25,388 nucleotides of DNA. It comes from JAAZVM01 sp041642635. Its GTDB lineage: Bacteria > Patescibacteriota > Gracilibacteria > BD1-5 > UBA6164. This document shows, piece after piece, positions 1 to 8,779 of the stretch. The notes under the pieces were generated by a model. That model had not been told where the DNA came from. It saw only the letters and a list, made by a program, of their open reading frames with translations, and did not search any database. Each line of letters begins with the position of its first letter. Within the stretch, counting starts at the first letter, position 1. The stretch is from the NCBI GenBank assembly GCA_041642635.1, contig JBEPWB010000011.1:1-25388 (forward strand), written 5' to 3'. The position numbers were made by a program, and so were the translations under genes.

Positions 1-7
1 TATTTTT

Positions 8-778
8 TTAACTTTTAAAGCTATGCTTTTCTATATAATCATCTACTTCTGCTTGTAATTCATTAGAAATAATTTCATTACTAGAAATAATATTTACGTC
101 TTCATCATCATCAAAAGCTTCCATCATTTTTACAAATTTTAAAGCTTTATCAAATTCTGTAATTTCTATATCATTATTAGGAACAAAATCTATTTTTGAT
201 TCTAAGATTTCTATATTTTTTTCTTCAAATGCCTTTTCAACACTATTAAAATCCTCTATTTCAGTAATTATTTTTATATAATTTTCATGTGAAATAATAT
301 CTTGTGCTCATGATTCTATTGCCAATTCTTCTATTTTTTCATAATCATTATTTTCTGGGCTAACAAAAATAACTCAAAGTCTATTAAACATCCAGCTTAC
401 AGCTCAAGTCTCTCACATATTTCATCCATATTTTGAAAAAATATGTCTAATATTAGAAACAGTTCTATTTTTATTATCACTCAAAGTTTGCACCATTAAA
501 GCAACTCAACCTGGAGCATATCATTCATAAATAATTTCTTCTATTTTTGCTGCATCTTTATCTTCTCAAGTTCATTTTTTTATTGCTCTATCAATATTAT
601 CATTTGGAACTCATGCTTTTTTAGCTGTATGAATTGCAGAAAACAAAGCTGGGTTTTGGTCTGGATCTCATCATTTTTGCGCGGCAATTGAGATTAATTT
701 TGCATGAACAGAAAATATTTTTCATTTTTCTGCATTAACTGCATTTTTTCTAGCTTGTACAACCGGTCCTCTTCACAT
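8..778 (-). CDS. yebC: YebC/PmpR (TACO1) family regulator
   Basis: A 256-residue protein, the usual length for YebC/PmpR/TACO1. Members bind DNA as regulators and, in mitochondria and some bacteria, help ribosomes through difficult peptide stretches. The N-terminus reads M-G-R-G-P-V-V-Q-A-R-K-N-A, a family variant of the usual GHSKW-type opening, followed by A-K-L-I-S-I-A-A-Q-K-G-G-D-P and N-P-A-L-F-S-A-I-H-T-A-K-K-A-G-V-P, then Y-E-G-Y-A-P-G-G-V and K-Y-G-G-N-M-G-E-T-G-A-V-S-W-M-F. Many of these glycines are TGA, which is strong support for the code. The stop TAA lies 8 bases from the window edge, so the gene is complete. It follows the U32 gene on the same strand after 63 bases and could share its transcript. 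No Shine-Dalgarno sequence is visible. Confidence 0.95.
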
Positions 779-841
779 AAATTTTTATTTAAATTTTAAA
801 AACTAAAAATATATTATAAATAAAATCGCTTTTGTAAAGCA

Positions 842-2185
842 TTATAATTCTTTTAACATATTTCTAAACCATAATTTTTCTCAGAACAAATAAGTTAAAT
901 CATAATGAGCTCTTTCAATACTAACTCATCTATCTATTAATTTTTCTGGGATTTTTTGTTCTTCAACAACTTGAGTTATTAATTTTAATTTTTCATTATA
1001 ATTTCTTCATCTAGTGGGGAATTTTACTGTTTCTATATTTTTGAATTGCGAAAAAAACAAATAACAATAAAGATTCAAATTATCACTTTTTGAGTAAAAA
1101 TTAGCTAATTCATGAGCTTTTAATTTGGCTTCTCATCAAATTTGTTTTGCTTTTTGTAGATGATAAGTCATTCAAGATTTTATAGATTTTTCTAGCTCTT
1201 TTTGTAAATTTTCATATTCTGGATTATTTAAAAATTTTACAGCTTTTAGATAAGTCATAATATTTATATTTTTCCTAGAATTAACTGGGTAAAGAGCATC
1301 AAAAAATAAATCAACTCTAGTCTTAGTAGTTTTTATAATTAATTCTAAATCTTTTTTTAGCTCTGCTTCATCACTAATTCACAAATCTATTTCTCTAAAA
1401 ATATTTTCTATTTGTTCAAAAATATCAAAATAATCATCATTTAATTTTTGTATTTTTTGCTCGTTATCAAGATTTTCATCAAGAATTATTTTTTTGAAAT
1501 CAGCTCTATATTTTTTCTTGAATACCAAATCATTTACAACAACTGTACAAATATCTTTTTCTCAATATTTGTGTTCAGCGTAACAAAGTCAATTATTATA
1601 TCTACAAAAATCTCATTCTCAAAAAACTTCAAATAATATTTGTGGAAATTCTTGCACAATTGATTCTATTTCTTTTAGTGTAACTTCCCTACTCAAAATA
1701 ACTTTGTTTACATTATAATTATCAAGCATAAATCTTATTGCTTCTTTGTTGTAAACAGCCAAAATAGTAGAAATATTTATTTTTCCAGGATAATTTATTT
1801 CTTTTAAATATTCCAAAATACTAATATTTCAACAAATTATTCAATCAATTCATAGAGAAATAAATTCTTCTACCATTTTTTTTATATATGGCATTGTTTC
1901 GTCAGTATAATACCAAGCATTAAGGTTGATAAATAATTCCAAATCATGAGCATGGACTTCTGAAGCGATACTTTTTAAGGTTTCAAAATCTGTTATTTGT
2001 TCATGTTCTGAAAATCTACCATTTGGACTAACTTCAAATCAAAATCTTGTGTACCATTCTGGCGGATTATATCATGTAAAAAACTCTGTTGCTCATCATT
2101 CAACAAGGCTAGTAACATATTTTTTTACATCTTTTGCGTTTTTTCATTTGCTAGAAAATCATAGTCAAACTATTTTTTTAAACAT
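842..2185 (-). CDS. Peptidase U32 family protein
   Basis: A 447-residue protein. The first half looks like the TIM-barrel-like U32 domain: Y-N-P-P-E-W-Y near residue 45, then F-I-N-L-N-A-W-Y-Y, L-G-I-D-G-I-I and V-I-L-S-R-E-V-T-L-K-E-I, all standard for the family. The U32 signature follows as E-V-F-G-E-G-D-F-C-R-Y-N-N-G-L-C, with both family cysteines. The second half is a helical extension rich in Lys and Glu that I do not recognise. U32 members include putative proteases and enzymes of tRNA or ubiquinone hydroxylation that use a Cys-bound iron-sulfur cluster; which role applies cannot be decided here. The gene lies upstream of yebC. A TATAAT at 2219-2224 on this strand may be its promoter box. 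The substrate is unknown. Confidence 0.8.
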
Positions 2186-2240
2186 AAAGTATTATTTTTA
2201 TTAAATTTTATTTTTTTTATTATACTTTTTTAGACAAAAA

Positions 2241-2274
2241 ATAAAAGCTCAAGTTATAAAACTTGAACTTTTAT
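2241..2274 (-). terminator. Intrinsic terminator of the bS21 gene
   Basis: The 15-base arms at 2241-2255 and 2260-2274 pair around a 4-base loop. The single imperfect position is a C-A mismatch in plus-strand RNA but a G-U wobble in minus-strand RNA, so the hairpin is better on the minus strand. In that direction it is followed by a run of U. It lies 31 bases past the bS21 stop codon. Confidence 0.8.
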
Positions 2275-2304
2275 TCTAAAAGCTATTCTTACTTTTAAAA
2301 TTGA

Positions 2305-2505
2305 TTAAAAGTAAACTTTATTATTTAACATTCTATAGTGTTCTCTAACGATAGCAGAGTGTCTGATTTTTTTCTTTGTTGGTTTACCAACAGCGTATCT
2401 TTCAGATCTCAATTTGTTTGCCATTCTTGATTGAAAAAACATTTTCTTATATCTAAGAATCAATTTTTCGTTAGTTTCTCAGTCATTTCTTACTGCGTAT
2501 ATCAT
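2305..2505 (-). CDS. rpsU: 30S ribosomal protein bS21
   Basis: A 66-residue basic protein of the small ribosomal subunit, which acts near the mRNA entry and platform region in initiation. It shows the bS21 pattern of a short N-terminal strand (M-I-Y-A-V-R-N-D-G-E), a helix with L-I-L-R-Y-K-K, then L-R-S-E-R-Y-A-V-G-K-P-T-K-K-K and a basic C-terminal helix. One of its two glycines is TGA and the other GGT. The start is fixed by the family N-terminus. It has one of the few purine-rich Shine-Dalgarno-like sequences in the window, AAGGGGA, about 10 bases before the ATG. A consensus promoter lies upstream at 2569-2596 and a terminator downstream, so it is probably a single-gene unit. Confidence 0.9.
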
Positions 2506-2568
2506 GATAATTCTATCCCCTTAAAGGAATTAAAAAATAATTGCTTCTAGACTTCTAAAAGTGAAAAC

Positions 2569-2596
2569 ATTATATTAATCAAATTATATTTGTCAA
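2569..2596 (-). promoter_or_regulatory. Promoter of rpsU
   Basis: On the minus strand a perfect TTGACA (2596 to 2591) and a perfect TATAAT (2574 to 2569) are separated by 16 bases. This is the best sigma-70-type promoter in the window and would give a leader of roughly 55-60 bases before the rpsU ATG. Confidence 0.7.
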
Positions 2597-2617
2597 AATT
2601 AAATAATTTTGTATATT
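2590..2617 (+). promoter_or_regulatory. Candidate promoter of rbfA-ftsQ
   Basis: TTGTCA (2590-2595), 16 bases, then TATATT (2612-2617): one mismatch to consensus in each box. The -35 box overlaps that of the divergent rpsU promoter. In DNA this AT-rich a chance match is possible, but the position upstream of rbfA fits. Confidence 0.45.
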
Positions 2618-2651
2618 GTTAACATATAAAATAAATAAATTAATAAAAAAT

Positions 2652-2990
2652 ATGAACAAAGATAGAATTAAAAAATTAGAGAGTATTTCAAGAGAAATCA
2701 TATGAAATTTGATTTTTGAAGAGATAGAAGATGTTGAAAATGATTTTGGAATAATTAGTATTAGTGAAGTTGTAATTAGTAGTGATTTGTCATATCTTGA
2801 TGTTTGGGTAAGCGCTTTTAAAAACAAAGAAATTTTGGCAAAAACTATAGCAAAACACAATCACGAAATACAAAAAAAATACAATAGGAAAATAAATATT
2901 AGAAAACTTCCAAAAATCAGATACAGATATGATAACAAATGAGAAATTTGACAAGAAATATGCGAAGCAATAAATAATGTTACTAAATAA
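2652..2990 (+). CDS. rbfA: Ribosome-binding factor A
   Basis: A 112-residue protein, the usual size for RbfA, a single KH-like domain that binds the 30S subunit and helps mature the 5' end of 16S rRNA. Family features: an N-terminal helix with I-S-R-E-I, then I-S-I-S-E-V-V-I-S-S-D-L-S-Y-L-D-V-W-V-S for the usual V-D-V-S-P-D-L-x-x-A-x-V-Y-V-S strand, and K-L-P-K-I-R-Y-R-Y-D in place of the P-x-L-x-F-x-x-D strand. It contains three in-frame TGA codons (residue 23 and near the C-terminus). The next gene starts 7 bases after the stop, so the two form an operon. No Shine-Dalgarno sequence precedes the ATG. Confidence 0.85.
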
Positions 2991-2997
2991 TATAAAA

Positions 2998-3963
2998 ATG
3001 TTAAAAAAAATACAAAAGTTTAGAAATAAAATAGAAAAAAAAGCAAAAAAATTTCTTGCTAAAAAAAATAAAAAATCTAGATGAACTCAAGTATTAGGAA
3101 ATCTTAACAATAAAAAATTTAGCAAAAAAAGAAATTCCCTAAAAATAGATATTACAAAAATAAAATTTCCATACCAAAATAACACAAAATATATTCCTTA
3201 TTTATTTATTGTAATAATAATAATTTTTGTTATTTTTATTGTAGTTATTACTGGACCAATTTTTAGAGTAAAAAATATTGAGATTACTAGACTTGATAGT
3301 AATACAAATATGAATATTGCCTATTCTGCTTTGGAAGATTTTAGATGAGACAATATTTTTAATATTAGAGAACAGGAATTATTTAATCAAATAAAAAATT
3401 ATCAAGATAATTTGAACAGAATAAATTTGAATATAGTTATGCCTGATACTTTAGAAATAGAAATCTGATCATTTCCAGAAATATATAACGTAGTAATTGA
3501 TGAAAAAAATTACTCTCTATTGCAAAACTGAAGCCTTATTCCAAAAAATAGAATTAATGAAGAATTGAGAAATCTTAAAATAGAAAAAGATTACTGAGAT
3601 AATATATTTTTAGAATATAGAAAAATTTTTTCTCAAGAATATTTGGAGAAAATTATAAGATTTGATAATCTAGTTAGAGATAATGTTGTTGATTTACAAA
3701 TAAAAGAAATGGTTTATTATGAACTTGAAAGAGAATTTCATATGATAACTCAAAATGATGTAATTTTAATGTTTTCACTAGATTGAATAAGTACTATTGA
3801 AGATCAAATAAGAAATCTAGTTATTTTTGATGAAGAAAGACAAGATATAAGTAATTGAGACTTATACTATGTAGACTTGAGAATAAGAAATAAAATTTTC
3901 TATTGTTTAAATGAAAATGCTAATCAATGTGAATCTAACATAAAAAACACTTACTTTCAGTAA
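2998..3963 (+). CDS. FtsQ/DivIB-like cell division protein
   Basis: A 321-residue bitopic membrane protein. Residues 1-60 are very rich in Lys, Asn and Arg (cytoplasmic), about 62-86 form one transmembrane helix (Y-L-F-I-V-I-I-I-I-F-V-I-F), and the rest is extracytoplasmic. Right after the helix comes F-R-V-K-N-I-E-I-T-R, the first strand of a POTRA domain as in FtsQ, with M-P-D-T-L-E-I-E-I near its end. The C-terminal Y-Y-V-D-L-R-I-R-N-K-I-F resembles the closing strand of the FtsQ beta domain. FtsQ/DivIB scaffolds FtsB-FtsL in the divisome. Identification rests on topology and these short matches, not on strong conservation. The last ten or so codons and the stop lie inside the terminator hairpin shared with the opposing gene. 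Confidence 0.6.
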
Positions 3964-3980
3964 GTGTTTTTTATGTTAGA
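3934..3980. terminator. Bidirectional terminator with 21-bp stem
   Basis: Perfect 21-base arms at 3934-3954 and 3960-3980 flank a 5-base loop. The stem contains a T6 run on each strand (A6 in the left arm, T6 in the right), so it can stop transcription from both sides. It contains the stop codons of both convergent genes (3961-3963 plus, 3971-3973 minus). Confidence 0.8.
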
Positions 3981-4495
3981 TGAGTTTTTATTCAAACTAC
4001 TAATCAACCATCACAAGAGTTTTTAAAATAAAGCCTATCGACTAATTTTACGATTATTAAAAATAATCATCTTCATCTTATAGAATCATGTCAAAAGTAT
4101 CATACCTTTAATTTATGAGCTCTCATTGTTTCCATATCTAGAGCTGTTTTTGGTTTTTTTCAATTTCATTTATCCTGAACTTCTAGATTAAATACTTTTT
4201 GTCAATTGAGATTATAAAGCTTTATTCTCAAAATATTTTGTGCACTACTAGAACTTCAATATTCAATAGCATTATTATTTAATTCATCCGCTATTAAAAT
4301 AAACCTAGATTTTTGTTTATCTGTAAAATCTAACCTTTCACAAATAATATCAACAAAATCTCTAAGATGTTTTGTATTTTCAAACTTTGAATCATAAAAA
4401 AATTCAACCTCAATAAAACCATCATTAATAAATGATTCTATAATATCTGCTTTGCAGTGATTTTTAGGCAGTTTATCTATGTGAACTTTATTCAT
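3971..4495 (-). CDS. RsbW/SpoIIAB-like serine kinase ATPase
   Basis: A 174-residue GHKL-type ATPase. The N box is A-D-E-L-N-N-N-A-I-E-Y-G about residues 73-84, the G1 box V-Q-D-K-G-N-G, and the G2 box R-G-R-G-L-F-L-I. The glycines of G1 and G2 are TGA-coded. The single domain, the E-L-x-N-N spelling and the lack of a sensor or dimerisation module fit the HATPase_c_2 group (RsbW, SpoIIAB, RsbT), which bind sigma factors or phosphorylate anti-anti-sigma STAS proteins. No STAS protein or sigma factor is adjacent, so its partner is unknown. It is convergent with ftsQ and shares its terminator. The start ATG at 4495 is the first in frame; no Shine-Dalgarno sequence. Confidence 0.75.
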
Positions 4496-4555
4496 AAATA
4501 AAATAAATAAATATAATCTAATAAATTATAACACTAAAATATAAAAAAGACAAAA

Positions 4556-4593
4556 AAAAATATATTTATCTAAAAAATGATAAATATATTTTT
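4556..4593 (-). terminator. Terminator after hup
   Basis: The 15-base arms at 4556-4570 and 4579-4593 are complementary with an 8-base loop. On the minus strand the hairpin follows the HU stop codon by 15 bases and ends in a long U run. It is entirely AT except for one pair. Confidence 0.7.
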
Positions 4594-4608
4594 ATATTTT
4601 ATAAGAAA

Positions 4609-4881
4609 CTATCTAACAGATTCTTTTAATGTTTTACCAGCTCTAAAAACTGGAGAGTTCATTGCAGGAATTTTAATAGGTTCTCTAGTTCTAGGATTTA
4701 AACCATTTCTAGCGGCTCTTTCAGAAACTTTAAAAGCTCCAAAACCAGTAATATTAACCTCATTTCCAGCTTTCAATTCATCAGTAATAACATCAATCAT
4801 AGATGTTAATGCTTTAGAAACAGCGTCTTGGCTTAAACCAGCATCAGCAGCAACTGCTTTAATAAAATCTTGTTTTTTCAT
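4609..4881 (-). CDS. hup: HU family DNA-binding protein
   Basis: A 90-residue nucleoid protein of the HU/IHF family, which bends DNA as a dimer. It matches HU along its length: M-K-K-Q-D-F-I-K-A-V-A at the N-terminus, then I-T-G-F-G-A-F-K-V, the DNA-binding arm with R-N-G-L-N-P-R-T-R-E-P-I-K-I-P-A, and P-V-F-R-A-G-K-T-L-K-E-S-V. All six glycines use GGN and none uses TGA, unlike most neighbours. It is a single-gene unit between two terminators. A weak promoter pair TTGCAA (4942 to 4937) and TAAACT (4920 to 4915), 16 bases apart, is upstream; AAGGG lies about 25 bases before the ATG, too far for a normal Shine-Dalgarno sequence. Confidence 0.95.
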   Translation of the reverse strand: MKKQDFIKAVAADAGLSQDAVSKALTSMIDVITDELKAGNEVNITGFGAFKVSERAARNGLNPRTREPIKIPAMNSPVFRAGKTLKESVR

Positions 4882-4914
4882 GTTAACAAAATGTTATAAA
4901 TATAAACACCCTTT

Positions 4915-4942
4915 AGTTTAGCTAATAAAATAGTAATTGCAA
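4915..4942 (-). promoter_or_regulatory. Weak candidate promoter of hup
   Basis: TTGCAA, 16 bases, TAAACT on the minus strand, giving an mRNA leader of roughly 27 bases. Two mismatches to consensus in each box, so this is a guess from position. Confidence 0.3.
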
Positions 4943-4995
4943 ATTTTTTTTATAAAAAAATTGCTAGTTTAAAGTAAAACATTTGATAAATAAAA

Positions 4996-5021
4996 AATAA
5001 TGGCTGTAACTAGCCATTATT
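4996..5021 (-). terminator. Terminator of the prepilin operon
   Basis: 10-base arms at 4996-5005 and 5012-5021 with a 6-base loop contain the G-G-C-T core, followed on the minus strand by a T6 run. The stop codon of the last prepilin-like gene (5017-5019) sits in the stem. Confidence 0.8.
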
Positions 5022-5826
5022 CACTAAAAACTGAATACCTTAAAATATTTAAAAACTCATCATTATCTATATTTGTATTTAGGTTTTGTCTATAATCCCC
5101 TATTTCTCAGCTTGAAATTATATTCAAATTTGGTTTTGTAAAATACTGATCTATATTGGTTGATTCTAGCTTATATTCCAAATCTTGGTTAGAACTACTA
5201 TTATTAAGTATCAAATAATTTGTTGTAGAACTATTTAAAAAATTAGCTGCACTTTTTTCAGTATAAGAAAACTCATTTCAATCAAGTCTTTTTTCTACTC
5301 ATAAAAAATTTGTTCATTTTCATGAAAGTCAGCTTGATTCTCACAAGATATTCCAAGATAAATCATTTGAGGATCAAGATGACAAAGAAAATGAAAAATT
5401 ATTAATTTTATTTTCTCATGTTTCATCAATGTAAAAAAGTGGTATTATTGTATAACCTAAAGGCTCTATTTTTCATTCATAAGAATTAACTTTTCAATCA
5501 TTTGTAAAAAATATTTTAACATCTCTTGGTGGATGAAAATCTCATTGACTATTTGGGTTTTCTGATAATAAAATTGATTTTGAATTTATACCATTTTCAA
5601 TTTCTCAAGCATATCAATATCAATTATTTTTTATTCAAAGTAATGCTAATTCTTGAGAAGATTCTGCTCAAGCAAATGCTTTTAAATAATCTCACATTGC
5701 TCTATTACTTTTCATTTCGTTTAATACTAATCTAAAAATTCAAATAGTTAAAACAAGCAAAAATCAAATTAGCAAAAGTGAAATAATAATTGAATATCAT
5801 TTTTTATTTCATAAATTTTTTTTCAT
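5017..5826 (-). CDS. PilX/GspK-like prepilin lacking Glu5
   Basis: A 269-residue protein with a class III-type prepilin N-terminus: a short basic leader ending K-K-G10, then Y-S-I-I-I-S-L-L-L-I-G-F-L-L-V-L-T as the hydrophobic helix. Position +5 after the presumed cleavage is Ile instead of the Glu found in major pilins. Lack of E5 is typical of tip-located GspK and related minor pilins. The C-terminal 220 residues are rich in Ser, Asn and Gly and are not recognised. It is the last of four tandem prepilin-like genes, 10 bases after the previous stop. The cleavage-site glycine is TGA. Exact family is uncertain; assignment rests on N-terminus and position. Confidence 0.65.
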
Positions 5827-5836
5827 AATTTTTTAT

Positions 5837-6418
5837 TTAAAAAGGTCTAGAATTTATCGTTGTTTGAAATGTAAAAGTATTATTTTCTATTTGAGTAGAT
5901 TTTACTCAAGATTTTGTAGTTGGTTGCATAACAATAGATAAAGTTATTTTTCTTGATAAATTATCTGTAACAAAAAAAGATAAATTTTTGATAGAAACTA
6001 AACTATTACTTATTGGTACTCAATTTTTTACAATAAAACATTGATCAGTAATATTTTTACAATCGGGATTAGAAACTCTAATAAAATTTCATCAATTATC
6101 CTGTTTTGCAAGATAATATTCTTCTCATGAATTTAGACATAACTTGTTTCAAAGTTTATAATTTTGGGATCACAAATTTTTATTACAAGAATCAATATAT
6201 GATTTTGAAACTCAAAGTATTCAATTATTTATTATTCACTCTGAAATATCTGTAATAATATTTTTTGTATTTTCATGCATTGCTCTATTAATGTCTGATT
6301 TTAATGAAGTATCTGAAGCCAAAATATAAATTGACATAACAGAAATCATTATCATAGAAAAAATAGTAACTCAAACAATTACTTCAACCAAAGTAAATCA
6401 ATTTATATTTCTTTTCAT
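5837..6418 (-). CDS. Type IV prepilin-like protein
   Basis: A 193-residue prepilin. The leader M-K-R-N-I-N-G7 is followed by F-T-L-V-E-V-I-V-G-V-T-I-F-S, the canonical prepilin peptidase site with Glu at +5 and a hydrophobic helix. The globular part has five cysteines and C-terminal strands (for example I-T-L-S-I-V-M-Q-P). It is probably a minor pilin or pseudopilin of the PilW/GspJ type, judged only from gene order. The ATG lies 1 base beyond the stop of the preceding gene, so translation is likely coupled. The cleavage glycine is encoded by TGA. Confidence 0.8.
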
Positions 6419-6419
6419 A

Positions 6420-7043
6420 TTAAAATCTTTTAAAATCAGTAAAAATATTATTTATTTCAAATTCTTTATATCATCTACTATACCAAATTACTTTTGATTT
6501 TACCAAAAAAGCATCCTTTATAAGTTCAGTACTTCATTCCTCTCAATGCTCTACTTTTTCTATTTTTATATATCTAAAAAATGGTGTTTCTTCATTTCAA
6601 GAACAATCAAAGGTATATAAATTTTTATCATCTATACATAATCTATAATTTTGCATTTTTCAATTAACTTCATTTTCTCATTCTCAAAAATCAATTATTT
6701 CATTGATTCTCACAGGAAAAACATCTCAATTGGTTGAAAAAATATTTTCTATTTTGTAATATTTTCAAAATTCAAAAGTATTTGTATGATTATTTGTAAT
6801 AGGATTTAATTGATTATAAACTTGGATTTTTTCATAATTACTATCTCTAATATTCCTAACAAGTTCTATTTGTTCTCTTGCTAAATTTGCTCATATAATA
6901 TAATTTTTATTATAATCGTTTAATTGTAGAGTATTAATAATAAGAGAATAAACACTTATTATTCATATAGTAAAAATAAATATTCATATCATTATTTCTA
7001 TTATTGAAAATCATTTTTTTGTAAAATTTTTCATATTTTTCAT
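6420..7043 (-). CDS. Type IV prepilin-like protein (PilV/GspI-like)
   Basis: A 207-residue prepilin. After a leader ending T-K-K-G11 comes F-S-I-I-E-I-M-I-G-I-F-I-F-T, with Glu at +5. Residues 40-70 read N-L-A-R-E-Q-I-E-L-V-R-N-I-R-D, a helix very common in PilV/GspI-type minor pilins (A-x-x-Q-A-E-x-V-R-N-x-R-D). The start at 7043 overlaps the previous gene's stop as TAATG, which favours it over the ATG at 7034. It is followed 1 base after its stop by the next prepilin gene. The cleavage glycine is TGA. Confidence 0.8.
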
Positions 7044-7612
7044 TATTTATAATCAATTATATTTGTTCCAGTTATAAATCTAACTTCTGATGTTAAACTT
7101 TTTGTTTGTGCATTTTTGTATGATAATTTTATATCTAATATATCATCTTTTACTACTTCTTTATTTCATCAAATAAAAGTATATATTTTAGAATCACCTG
7201 AAATAGAATCATAATAAAAAAGTAAATTTTCGTAATCATCTAAATAAGTAATAGAAACTCCATCCTGAAGCTCAGTTTCTTTTATAATTTCAATATTTCA
7301 AGAAGCTTGATTGCTTATATTTATTTCATCAATATTATGGGGATAACTAAAAAAAGTTAAAATATTATTTTGAGAACCATTTTTTGTAATATAAAATCAA
7401 ATAGAGACATTTGAAGAATTATTTTTTAATCATGATCTTGCCATATTTTTTGCATTATAAAAACTTTGACTAATTTCACGAGTAGCAATTTTTAGCTTTG
7501 CTTTATTTTGATAATGGCTATATGGAATATAAGTCATTAATGTGATTAATCATATTATCGTAATGACTACTAAAAATTCTATTAAAGTAAATCAATTAAG
7601 GTCTTTTTTCAT
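7043..7612 (-). CDS. Type IV prepilin-like protein (GspH/FimT-like)
   Basis: A 189-residue prepilin: leader M-K-K-D-L-N-G7, then F-T-L-I-E-F-L-V-V-I-T-I-I-G, with Glu at +5. The following helix contains A-T-R-E-I-S-Q-S-F-Y-N-A-K-N-M-A-R-S, close to the GspH/FimT pattern (L-x-x-A-x-x-x-A-R-S), and the C-terminal strand has E-V-R-F-I-T-G. First gene of the four-gene prepilin unit, with a TATAAT (7646 to 7641) close upstream. Major or minor status is not clear from sequence. The cleavage glycine is TGA. Confidence 0.8.
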
Positions 7613-7650
7613 AAATAGAAATTATTATTTTATTATTTTTATTATAGTAA

Positions 7651-7685
7651 AAAAACCCAAAATAAAAATTATTTTTTGGGTTTTT
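7651..7685 (-). terminator. Terminator between pilC and the prepilin genes
   Basis: The 12-base arms at 7651-7662 and 7674-7685 form a stem with a C-C-C/G-G-G core, 11-base loop and a U run on the minus strand. It overlaps the end of pilC and separates assembly genes from prepilin genes, which may therefore be differently expressed. Confidence 0.75.
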
Positions 7686-8775
7686 ATCAAACAGTTTGTG
7701 TAACTTGCAATATAGCTCAAAAAATTGCAAAAGAAAACCATAGAATAAATATTCAAGAAATCAAAATAGCGATAGGTTCAATCCACTTTGTAAGTCTTGC
7801 TAATGAATAATCAACTTCTTTTTGGTATTGAATATTTATTTTATTACAAATTGTTTCTATACTTGCTGTTTTTTCTCAAACAGAAAGCATTTGTAAAAAA
7901 TCAGAGGGAAAAAATTGTTTATTCTTATCCGTATCTTCAATAGATTTTACAATAGTTTCTCAAGCAGAAACTTTTGTTATAACTTCATCAAAAATTCAGA
8001 TATAAACATAACTGTTTGTAGATTTTCAAACCAAGCTCAAACTTTTGACTATTCAAATTCAAGATCAAACTAAACTAGATAAGTTTGATGCTACATTTGC
8101 TAAAATATAGTTTTTATAAATTTTTCAAACTAAAGGAAAATCAAGAACAAACAATTCTAGTGATTCTTGTCATTGTTTTGTATTTTTATAAATCAAAAAC
8201 ATTACAAATGCAGTTGCAAAAAACAGTAAAATAAACAAGTAGTTATAAATAACAAAATCAGAAGTTGCTATTAATGCTTTTGTAGCAAGTGGTAATTCTA
8301 CATTTGAATCAACAAAAAGTGGCTCAATAGCGGGAATAACATAAGTCAAAACAATTACTAATGCAATTATTAAAAATATAAATATTATAAACGGATAAGT
8401 AAGAGCTCATTTTATTTTATTTTTTAAATCATGAAGTTTTTTTAACTCATCACTTAATTTCATAAAAGAACTACTCAATTGACCTGTAGTTTCTCATGCT
8501 TCTATCAAAGAAACTTCATAAGCTTCAAAAATATTAGGCATTTTTTTCATTGATTTTGAAAAAGAGTCTCAAGAAGAAATATAGGTAATTAACTCTTTAA
8601 TTTTTTGCTTAAAATAAACACTTGTGATTTTTGATTCAACTGAACTTAATGCTTCTGTAATTCATACTCAACCGTCAATCATAACTGACATATATTCGTA
8701 AAAATTATATTTATCAACTGTTCAAACTTTTTTAAAAAGCACAAATTCTTTATTTGAAATATTTTTTTCTTCCAT
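7684..8775 (-). CDS. pilC: Type IV pilus inner-membrane protein PilC/GspF
   Basis: A 363-residue polytopic protein, the platform that couples the assembly ATPase to pilin polymerisation. Two T2SSF repeats are visible. The first has A-L-S-S-V, then E-A-G-E-T-T-G-Q-L-S-S-S-F and the helix pair T-Y-P-F-I-I-F-I-F-L to V-I-P-A-I-E-P-L-F. The second has V-S-A-G-E-T-I, M-L-S-V-G-E-K-T-A-S-I-E and a final W-I-E-P-I-A-I-L-I-S-G membrane helix. It is shorter than the usual 400 residues because the N-terminal cytoplasmic segment is reduced. The start is 4 bases after the PilO-like stop. No PilB or PilT ATPase is in the window. Confidence 0.9.
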
Positions 8776-8779
8776 AATA

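Noticed and set aside
2998..3963. Pseudogenes with many stops, or selenocysteine at TGA
   Set aside because: All genes carry TGA at glycine positions with intact frames and TAA/TAG ends; there are too many sites for selenocysteine and no Cys-equivalent positions.
4577..4921. A 114-codon open frame antisense to HU
   Set aside because: HU on the other strand is a clear family match over its full length; the antisense frame has no family resemblance.
4937..4961. Hairpin of A/T runs upstream of hup as a second terminator
   Set aside because: It is nearly pure A/T, overlaps the candidate hup promoter, and a better terminator at 4996-5021 already ends the prepilin unit.
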